A DNA stretch of 5,198 bases from Haemophilus parahaemolyticus (GTDB lineage: Bacteria > Pseudomonadota > Gammaproteobacteria > Enterobacterales > Pasteurellaceae). The stretch lies in contig NZ_JAHAHT010000116.1 in the NCBI RefSeq assembly GCF_018373095.1, forward strand, positions 1-5,198. The letters are read 5' to 3'. Position numbers and translations under genes: made by a program. Numbering within the stretch: the first letter of the stretch is position 1; the number at the start of each line of letters is the position of its first letter. This document shows, one piece after another, positions 1-5,198 of the stretch. Below the pieces are notes generated by a model. That model saw nothing but the letters and a program-made list of their open reading frames with translations, ran no database searches and was not told the origin of the DNA.

Positions 1-590
1 CGAACAGAAACATCAAGTGCGGACGTCGGTTCATCTGCCACAATCAGGCTTGGATTTAACGCCAAGGCACGAGCGATCGCCACACGTTGTTTTTGACCGC
101 CAGATAAGCGTGTTGGCTCAACGGCTGCGGCAGAGCGTGGAAGCCCTACGCGTGAAAGCAGTTCATACACGCGTTTTTCGCGTTCGTGCGGTTGCAGAAT
201 ATTATGGATATCCATCGGATCTTTCAAAATATCCAACACTTTCATCCGTGGGTTTAACGCGGTGGCTGGGTCTTGGAAAATCACAGAGACTTGGCGACCA
301 AAACGTTTGCGCGCTTCTGAGCTACCATATTCCATTTGTAAGCCGTTAAATTTTACCGTGCCTGAAGTCGGTTTTAAAAGCCCGATCATCACATTCGCCA
401 GGGTTGATTTACCGCAACCAGACTCACCCACTAAGCCGATGGTTTCGCCTGCTTTAATACCTAAAGAAACGTTATTCACGGCGGTGAATTTTTTGCGATT
501 AAACAACGAGCCGTCGCGAGAAGGGAATTGCACCACAATGTTCTCTAAGTCGATGATGTTTTGTTCTTTGATTACTTTGATACTGCTCAT
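1..590 (-). CDS. DppF-type ABC transporter ATPase, C-terminus beyond the window
   Basis: Second nucleotide-binding subunit of the importer, expected on the cytoplasmic face paired with the ATPase half of the upstream fusion protein. The frame is open from the ATG at 590 to the left edge (196 whole codons). Visible motifs are Walker A GESGCGKST (residues 55-63), Q-loop FQDP (105-108) followed by ALNP, signature LSGGQ (162-166), Walker B LIVADEP (182-188) and D-loop SALD (190-193). The H-loop and the C-terminal oligopeptide-transporter domain lie outside the window; family members usually run to roughly 260-330 residues. The stretch before the signature reads EPTR rather than the common YPHE, and LSGGQ is followed by KQR rather than RQR. 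The start is supported by GAGG six bases upstream, inside the end of the preceding gene, with one base between that gene's stop and this ATG. The ATPase call is certain; DppF-type rests on gene order and similarity. Confidence 0.95.
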   Translation of the reverse strand, partial: MSSIKVIKEQNIIDLENIVVQFPSRDGSLFNRKKFTAVNNVSLGIKAGETIGLVGESGCGKSTLANVMIGLLKPTSGTVKFNGLQMEYGSSEARKRFGRQVSVIFQDPATALNPRMKVLDILKDPMDIHNILQPHEREKRVYELLSRVGLPRSAAAVEPTRLSGGQKQRVAIARALALNPSLIVADEPTSALDVSV

Positions 591-591
591 C

Positions 592-2577
592 TTATGCCTC
601 ACTTGCGACTTTAGTTTCCGCTGCTTTGCCTGCTAAATGCGAAGCCCATAGGTGCTGTGCATCGCCTTCGATTGGCGTTAATACGAGTTTTTGGTTCGGG
701 TCAGCTTCTGGGCGTAATGAACGGCTTGCGAAGCGGTCGCCAGTGGCGAAGTCGTATGGAGATGGTACGCTACCAGGAATTTGGTATAAGCGTTCCGCAC
801 GCACTTCTGTTGAAAGCACAGAACCTAATAAACCTTGGGTATATTCGTGGGTTGGATGTGCCAATAAGGATGATGTCGGCGCAGTTTCCACCACTTGACC
901 TGCATACATTACCGTAATTGAGTGAGCTAATTGAGCGACTAAGGCTAAATCGTGGCTCACGAATACCATCGCAAAGCCAAGTTTTTCACGCAATTCGTTG
1001 AGCAATTTCACCACTTCTGCTTGAACAGTTACGTCTAATGCGGTGGTTGGTTCGTCTGCAATTAAGAGTTTCGGTTCACGGGTTAATGCCATTGCGATTA
1101 CCACACGTTGGCGTTGTCCTCCAGATAATTCGTGCGGATAACGATTCAAGACTTTGCTTGGATCTAAGTGTACCCATTCCAACAATTTTTCAGCGGTGTG
1201 TTTGCTACCACGTTTAATCAGTTGGTTCATTTGATCTTTGATACGCATTGATGGGTTTAATGCACTCAAAGAATCTTGGTAAATCATCGCGATTTCCGTA
1301 CCGCGTAGATCCGCTAAATGGTTTGAATTTAACAAGCTATGTTGTTTGCCACTGCGGTCGGTGAAAAGAATTTCGCCCGTGATTTTCGCAGTTTTCGGCA
1401 ATAAGCCCATAATGGAGAACGCCGTAATTGATTTACCACAACCAGATTCGCCCACCAATCCCATCGTTTCACCTTCGTTTACAGTAAAGCTGATGTTATC
1501 CACAAGAGGAATGTCACCATAACGATTTGGGAAACGAATCGACAAGTTTTTCACTTGTAAAATTGGTTTCGCATTGCTGTTAAGTTGCATACGGTCAGTG
1601 CGAGTAACTTCTTTATCGTGTAAGCGTAAGAGATAGCGTTTCAGTGCCAAACCTTCGCCCAATGCTTCTTGCACGTCAGTTGATAAACGTTCATCTGATT
1701 TGTGTTCAGATTTTTTGCTTGCTTTCAAACGTGGGTTCACTAATGCATCAGTTAAGCCTTCTGCAAGAATGTTTAACGCTAATACGGTAAGTAAAATCAT
1801 CACGCCCGCAAAGGTTGTTGCCCACCACGCACCGTTTAACACGATGTTCCGACCTTCCGACAATACATTACCCCAAGATGGATGAGGTGGTTGTACGCCT
1901 GCACCTAAGAAAGAGAGTGAAGCTTCAAACACAATCGCATCTGCTACCATTACGGTTGCGAAAACCAATACAGGTGCCGCAGTGTTGCGAACTACGTGTT
2001 TGAGTAAGATGTAAGTGCGGCTACCGCCAATTACACGCTCTGCACGTACATAGTCTTCATCCCATTGAGAGACCACGTTTGCACGCACTACACGAGCAAG
2101 TTGCGGTGTATAAACCACAGCGATGGTGAAGATAATCACTGGCACGGTGTTACCGAATGTAGCAAGTAATACAGCCGCTAATGCGATACCTGGAAATGCC
2201 ATCAAGATATCCATCAATCGCATAATGATCTCATTACCCCAGCGGTCTGCGGTTGCGGCGGTTGCTCCGAGAATGCCCCCAAAGAGAATCGCACAGCCCA
2301 CAGCACCTAAACCGATAAAGAGTGATGTTTGTGCACCATAAACAATACGAGAGAAAATATCGCGACCCAAGCGGTCTGTTCCGAATAAGAAATCACCACT
2401 TGGTGGACGCATACGGGCAATTGCCGCTAATGGATCGTGCGTTGCGACCACAGGTGCAAAAACTGCCACTAATGCCACTAAAACTAAGAAAACTAAAGCG
2501 ATTTTTGAAGCGGGTGAGAGTGCTTTGAAACGTGCTCCGCCCATCGCTAAACGCTGTGCTAAACCTTGACGAAACAT
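592..2577 (-). CDS. Fused DppC-type permease and DppD-type ATPase of a peptide/nickel-class ABC importer
   Basis: A 661-residue protein joining two subunits that are usually separate. Residues 1 to about 285 are a permease: a hydrophobic segment at about 26-45, the DppC hallmark FGTDRLGRDIFSR (65-77), further membrane segments, the cytoplasmic EAA-type loop (about 175-198) and the conserved SFLGAGVQPP stretch (222-231). A charged linker (about 285-335) leads to the ATPase: Walker A GESGCGKS (376-383), Q-loop Q434, signature LSGGQ (484-488), Walker B LLIADEP (504-510), D-loop ALD (513-515) and H-loop H542. The C-terminal oligopeptide-transporter region has HPTHEYT (574-580) and IPGSVPSP (600-607). 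That region has no cysteine; GDRFASRS (613-620) stands where GCxFAxRC is usual. The only cysteines are C95 and C380. The start is supported by GGAG six bases upstream, and the ATG overlaps the preceding stop by one base. Permease/ATP-binding fusions of this order are a known architecture in this class. The substrate is unknown. Confidence 0.95.
   Translation of the reverse strand: MFRQGLAQRLAMGGARFKALSPASKIALVFLVLVALVAVFAPVVATHDPLAAIARMRPPSGDFLFGTDRLGRDIFSRIVYGAQTSLFIGLGAVGCAILFGGILGATAATADRWGNEIIMRLMDILMAFPGIALAAVLLATFGNTVPVIIFTIAVVYTPQLARVVRANVVSQWDEDYVRAERVIGGSRTYILLKHVVRNTAAPVLVFATVMVADAIVFEASLSFLGAGVQPPHPSWGNVLSEGRNIVLNGAWWATTFAGVMILLTVLALNILAEGLTDALVNPRLKASKKSEHKSDERLSTDVQEALGEGLALKRYLLRLHDKEVTRTDRMQLNSNAKPILQVKNLSIRFPNRYGDIPLVDNISFTVNEGETMGLVGESGCGKSITAFSIMGLLPKTAKITGEILFTDRSGKQHSLLNSNHLADLRGTEIAMIYQDSLSALNPSMRIKDQMNQLIKRGSKHTAEKLLEWVHLDPSKVLNRYPHELSGGQRQRVVIAMALTREPKLLIADEPTTALDVTVQAEVVKLLNELREKLGFAMVFVSHDLALVAQLAHSITVMYAGQVVETAPTSSLLAHPTHEYTQGLLGSVLSTEVRAERLYQIPGSVPSPYDFATGDRFASRSLRPEADPNQKLVLTPIEGDAQHLWASHLAGKAAETKVASEA
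597..600 (-). promoter_or_regulatory. Ribosome binding site of the DppF-type ATPase
   Basis: GAGG on the minus strand ends six bases before the ATG at 590. It sits inside the last codons of the permease-ATPase fusion gene, so ribosomes finishing that gene pass over it, consistent with translational coupling. Confidence 0.6.
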
Positions 2578-3530
2578 TATAGACTCCGAATTTTAGGGTT
2601 GATTAGAACATACAAGACATCCACGATGATATTCACAATCACGAATGTAAATGCGATAGTTAATACCACACCTTGCACCAAGTTTAAATCGTGGTTCACG
2701 ATACCGTTGAAGATCAATTTACCCATACCCGGTAAGTCGAAGATTTGTTCGATAACCACTGCACCACCTAATAAATAGCCCACGCGTAAACCAAGCACAG
2801 TCACAGGCGTAATTAAGGCGTTGCGTAACACGTTATAGCGAATCACGGTCGAATATGGTACTCCGTTACCAATTGCAGTACGCACATAGTCTTTATCCAT
2901 TTCTTCTACCATGGTAGTACGTACCACGCGGATTAAAGATGCACACACAGGCACGGCTAATGCAAGCGAAGGTAAGATCATTGATTGCACATAACCGCTT
3001 GGGTCTTCACTAAATGGCACAAAACCACCAGATGGTAACCAGTCAAGTTCAAGCGAGAACCATTGAATAAGTAAAATACCGAGCCAGAAAGATGGCGTTG
3101 CGACTGCCGCAACAGAGATTAAGCGAATCACTTGGTCTACCCAGCTGTCACGATAAAGAGCCGCTAACACACCAAGTGTAAATGAAACTACCGCAGCAAA
3201 AACCACACCAATTAAAGTAAGTTGGAGGGTAATTGGGAACGATTTTGCAATCATACCGCTAATTGGAAGCTCTGGCGGCATTGTCATCCCAAAATCAAAG
3301 AAGAATAAATTGCCGAGAAAGCGGAAATATTGAACAAAAAGTGGATCATTTAAGCCGTGGCTTTCACGATAAAGTTCTTTTGCCGCTTCTGATGCACTTT
3401 CACCCAATGCAACAGTCGCTGGATCGCCTGGAGTAAATTGAAGTACCACAAACACAAGTGCGGTTACCCCCAAAATCATCACGGGCAATGCCATCAATCG
3501 GCGGAAAAGTAAGCGAAGTATAATTTCCAT
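2577..3530 (-). CDS. DppB-type ABC transporter permease
   Basis: Inner-membrane pore subunit, 317 residues, usual length for DppB/OppB proteins. The N-terminus has a positively charged LFRRL (8-12), a first membrane segment (about 14-33) and the PGDPA motif (34-38) typical of the family. More hydrophobic segments follow at about 100-125, 135-160, 180-205, 240-260 and 285-310. The cytoplasmic loop that docks onto the ATPases starts at DYVRTA (214-219) and ends at LRNALITPVT (235-244). The stretch IEQIFDLPGMGKL (260-272) and the C-terminal NPKIRSL are also family hallmarks. A GTG at 3548 would add six residues (VITGDN), but the ATG at 3530 is preferred: it has GGGGA four bases upstream, and the protein then begins as the family usually does. 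It probably pairs with the permease half of the downstream fusion. The substrate is unknown. Confidence 0.95.
   Translation of the reverse strand: MEIILRLLFRRLMALPVMILGVTALVFVVLQFTPGDPATVALGESASEAAKELYRESHGLNDPLFVQYFRFLGNLFFFDFGMTMPPELPISGMIAKSFPITLQLTLIGVVFAAVVSFTLGVLAALYRDSWVDQVIRLISVAAVATPSFWLGILLIQWFSLELDWLPSGGFVPFSEDPSGYVQSMILPSLALAVPVCASLIRVVRTTMVEEMDKDYVRTAIGNGVPYSTVIRYNVLRNALITPVTVLGLRVGYLLGGAVVIEQIFDLPGMGKLIFNGIVNHDLNLVQGVVLTIAFTFVIVNIIVDVLYVLINPKIRSL
2584..2587 (-). promoter_or_regulatory. Ribosome binding site of the permease-ATPase fusion
   Basis: GGAG on the minus strand lies six bases before the ATG at 2577, within the last codons of the DppB-type permease gene. The stop and start share a base (TAATG), so translation of the two genes is probably coupled. 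Confidence 0.7.
3456..3464 (+). repeat. Haemophilus-type DNA uptake signal core
   Basis: AAGTGCGGT is the nine-base core of the uptake sequence used by naturally competent Haemophilus, Aggregatibacter and Pasteurella. It lies inside the DppB-type permease gene. The AT-rich flanking tract of the extended consensus is not evident after this copy. One-mismatch copies occur at 15-23 (AAGTGCGGA) and 2013-2021 (AAGTGCGGC). Confidence 0.6.
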
Positions 3531-3534
3531 GTTG

Positions 3535-3539
3535 TCCCC
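3535..3539 (-). promoter_or_regulatory. Ribosome binding site that decides the DppB-type permease start
   Basis: GGGGA on the minus strand ends four bases before the ATG at 3530. It lies inside the extra six codons that a GTG start at 3548 would need, and no comparable purine-rich site is seen ahead of that GTG. This favours the ATG. Confidence 0.55.
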
Positions 3540-3595
3540 AGTTATCACTGCGAATATAGAGAATATATGGCAGAGTTGTGTTTAAGAATAGAATG

Positions 3596-3647
3596 TGGGT
3601 TGTTTATTTTCATCCCCCACAAGGGGAGAGAGTGAATTAACAACCCA
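3596..3647 (-). promoter_or_regulatory. Nested stem-loop between the binding-protein and permease genes
   Basis: The 147-base gap between the two genes carries a perfect 9-base inverted repeat, TGGGTTGTT at 3596-3604 and AACAACCCA at 3639-3647. Inside it is a second hairpin, TCCCC at 3613-3617 with GGGGA at 3623-3627 and a five-base loop. In the minus-strand transcript the structure begins about 30 bases after the binding-protein stop. No long U-tract follows it, so it is not a standard intrinsic terminator. Stem-loops in this position in other importer operons protect the upstream mRNA or let only part of transcription continue, giving more binding protein than membrane parts. That role is inferred here. 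The rest of the gap shows no convincing promoter. Confidence 0.55.
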
Positions 3648-3655
3648 ACATTTTA

Positions 3656-3664
3656 AAGAGCGGT
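3656..3664 (+). repeat. Degenerate DNA uptake sequence after the binding-protein gene
   Basis: AAGAGCGGT differs from the Haemophilus-type core at one base and is followed by TTAATTTT, which fits the AT-rich flank of the extended consensus. It lies just past the binding-protein stop, an intergenic place where uptake sequences often occur. It may be a decayed or tolerated copy. Confidence 0.4.
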
Positions 3665-3677
3665 TAATTTTGCCGAA

Positions 3678-5198
3678 TTATTTACGACCAACACCTAAGA
3701 AAGATACCCCTGTTGTTGCCAATGGTTGATAACCTTCAAGTTTACTTTCATCCCACGCAGATGGAAGTTTGCGGTGAACGATTGGATAAAGTGGTACTTC
3801 AGCTGCAATAAGATCGAACGCTTCTTTCCAAAGTTTGCGTGCTTCTTCGTGGTTTGCCGCACGTACAGCACCATCTAAGAAACCTTGAAGTTTCGCAAAT
3901 TCAGGGGTGTTGTTCCAACGGAAACGGCGTTTTGGCCATACATCACCACGATACCACCAGCTTAGTAATAAGTCTAAGTCGTCACCGAATACAGATGGAT
4001 CCCCTGGGGCGATACCCACACTAAATGAGCCAACATCTACGTTGTTTGCATAGAATGCTCCAGATTGTAAGTGTTGAAGTGTCACTTTCACGCCTGGAAT
4101 TTTATTCCAAGATTCTAAAATTAACGGTGCACACTCTTTCACCCAGTCGTGGTCGGTTGAAAGTAATTCAAATTTAAGCTCAGTTAAACCCGCTTCTTTT
4201 AACAATGCTGCCGCTTTTTCTGGATTATATTCATATTGCGTTGCCGCTTTCATATAATCTGGGTGAGTGCTTTGTACATAGCAAGTTGAGGCTTCTGCAT
4301 TGCCATCGAACACGAAGTCTACTAATTTTTGTCTGTCTAAACCGTAGTGTAACGCTTGACGTACTTTTGGATTGTCAAACGGTGCTTTTTCGCAGTTAAA
4401 CATTAAGAATAACAAGCCGAATGATTGCACTGATTTAACGGTTTGTTTTTTCGATTTCAAGCGTGGAATGTCAAGATATGGCACACTTTCCATCGCTTGT
4501 GTACGTTTAGATTCTTGTGCAGTGACACGTGCTGCTGCATCAGATAACAAGAACCAAGACATTTTTTCCACTAATGCTGGGTATTTACCGTTATAAGGCT
4601 CATAAGCTTCAAAGACGATTTTGTCATCTTTTACCGCTGAAACGAATTTATATGGACCAGAACCGATTGGGTGAGCATCAAATTTGGATTGACCTACCGC
4701 TTCAATCACGTGTTTCGGTACAATTTTCACGATGGTTAAGCGTTTAGCAAATAACGCAAATGGATATTTGAGTTTGAACTCAACAGTTTTATCATCCACT
4801 GCTTTCACGCTCTCAACGAAATCAATAAACATTACGAATAAAGATTTATTCGCAGGATCCATAATACGATTGTATGAATATACCACATCTTCTACGGTAA
4901 CTGGTTTACCATCATGGAAGGTTGCCCCTTCACGAATCGTTACACGCCAAGTGGTATCGTCAATTTGTTCTGGCTCTTTCGCTGCTAATGCAAGATAAGG
5001 CTCGCGAGTTGCAGGGTGCAAATCCACCAAGCCTTCAAAAATATGCAAGTTCGCTGCAAATGGTGAAGCACCACTTGATGTCATTGGGTCAAAACCTGTT
5101 GAAAGCGGGTATGCGATCCCTGCTTCAATGGTTTTACCTTTAATACCACTTGCCATTGCATTTGGCACGAATGTACCTAATGAACCACTAAATGCAAA
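3678..5198 (-). CDS. Family 5 periplasmic substrate-binding protein, N-terminus beyond the window
   Basis: Extracytoplasmic solute receptor of the importer; 506 residues are visible, numbered here from the right edge. The frame stays open upstream of the GTG at 5168. The first residues, FAFSGSLGTF and then VPNAMA, look like the end of an export signal with a signal peptidase I site after AMA (14-16), so that GTG is an internal valine codon. No lipobox cysteine is visible near the cleavage site, so a free periplasmic protein is likelier than a lipoprotein. Family 5 marks are GATFHDGKPVTVEDVVYSYN (91-110), HPIGSGPYKF (176-185) and the APFDNPKVRQALHYGLDR region (272-289). Residues 399-416 hold an unusual run ending in SWWY, without the Asp-Pro-Asp element usual in peptide binders. 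The protein ends in GVGRK. It is the first gene of the visible part of the operon, and a stem-loop separates it from the permease. The family is certain; the ligand is not known. Confidence 0.93.
   Translation of the reverse strand, partial: FAFSGSLGTFVPNAMASGIKGKTIEAGIAYPLSTGFDPMTSSGASPFAANLHIFEGLVDLHPATREPYLALAAKEPEQIDDTTWRVTIREGATFHDGKPVTVEDVVYSYNRIMDPANKSLFVMFIDFVESVKAVDDKTVEFKLKYPFALFAKRLTIVKIVPKHVIEAVGQSKFDAHPIGSGPYKFVSAVKDDKIVFEAYEPYNGKYPALVEKMSWFLLSDAAARVTAQESKRTQAMESVPYLDIPRLKSKKQTVKSVQSFGLLFLMFNCEKAPFDNPKVRQALHYGLDRQKLVDFVFDGNAEASTCYVQSTHPDYMKAATQYEYNPEKAAALLKEAGLTELKFELLSTDHDWVKECAPLILESWNKIPGVKVTLQHLQSGAFYANNVDVGSFSVGIAPGDPSVFGDDLDLLLSWWYRGDVWPKRRFRWNNTPEFAKLQGFLDGAVRAANHEEARKLWKEAFDLIAAEVPLYPIVHRKLPSAWDESKLEGYQPLATTGVSFLGVGRK

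Noticed and set aside
17..349. Plus-strand open frame of 110 codons, overlapping another at 262-636
   Set aside because: Antisense to the conserved motifs of the DppF-type ATPase; the translation shows no recognisable domain.
1588..1590. Independent start of the ATPase half at residue 330
   Set aside because: No purine-rich ribosome binding site lies at proper distance and the frame is continuous with the permease; kept only as a possibility in the fusion finding.
2123..2341. Plus-strand open frames within the fusion gene (also at 626-917, 1700-2003 and 2322-2528)
   Set aside because: All lie opposite a strongly conserved permease-ATPase frame and have low-complexity or nonsensical translations.
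2366..2375. Actinobacillus-type uptake sequence (ACAAGCGGT)
   Set aside because: Only a one-mismatch match (CCAAGCGGT) inside coding sequence; the perfect core in the window is of the Haemophilus type.
3546..3548. GTG start for the DppB-type permease
   Set aside because: The ATG at 3530 has a GGGGA site just upstream and gives the N-terminus typical of the family.
3549..3595. Promoter in the gap before the permease gene
   Set aside because: AT-rich stretches resemble a -10 box on the minus strand, but no matching -35 at proper spacing is visible; too weak to report.
3596..3647. Intrinsic terminator
   Set aside because: Good stem-loop, but no run of T follows it on either strand, and the operon continues directly downstream.
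4205..5143. Series of plus-strand open frames opposite the binding-protein gene
   Set aside because: Short overlapping shadows with no domain resemblance; the minus-strand family 5 frame explains the region.
5166..5168. GTG as the start of the binding protein
   Set aside because: The frame continues open to the window edge, and the residues before the GTG look like signal-peptide sequence, so the true start lies outside.

Overview
The window holds one minus-strand operon that encodes an ABC importer of the peptide/nickel/opine (Dpp/Opp, PepT) class. Read in the direction of transcription, from right to left, it contains a family 5 periplasmic substrate-binding protein (5' end outside the window), a DppB-type permease, a large protein that fuses a DppC-type permease to a DppD-type ATPase, and a DppF-type ATPase (3' end outside the window). 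Every long plus-strand reading frame lies antisense to these genes and was treated as a shadow.

Organism: the moderately AT-rich base composition and one perfect Haemophilus-type DNA uptake core (AAGTGCGGT, 3456-3464), plus several one-mismatch copies, suggest a Pasteurellaceae genome of the Haemophilus/Aggregatibacter/Pasteurella type. A 9-mer can occur by chance, so this is an inference. The species cannot be named from the window.

Layout: 3678-5198 is the binding protein. Its first visible residues are the end of an export signal with an Ala-Met-Ala cleavage site, so the GTG at 5168 is not the real start. 3531-3677 is a 147-base intergenic gap with a nested stem-loop (3596-3647) and a degenerate uptake sequence. 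2577-3530 is the first permease, whose stop overlaps the next start by one base (TAATG). 592-2577 is the 661-residue permease-ATPase fusion. One base separates its stop from the ATG of the last ATPase (1-590).

How the parts work together (family knowledge): the binding protein captures a ligand in the periplasm and delivers it to a pore made of the DppB-type permease and the permease half of the fusion. The ATPase half of the fusion pairs with the separate DppF-type ATPase to drive import. The substrate cannot be read from the sequence. The binding protein lacks an obvious Asp-Pro-Asp motif in the region where peptide binders usually have one, so peptide, nickel, haem and glutathione are all unproven.

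The most distinctive points are the fused permease-ATPase, the complete absence of cysteines from its C-terminal domain (where Dpp/Opp ATPases usually have a four-cysteine motif), and the stem-loop between the binding protein and the membrane genes. I see no RNA gene, mobile element, CRISPR array or phage gene, and no clearly new system.
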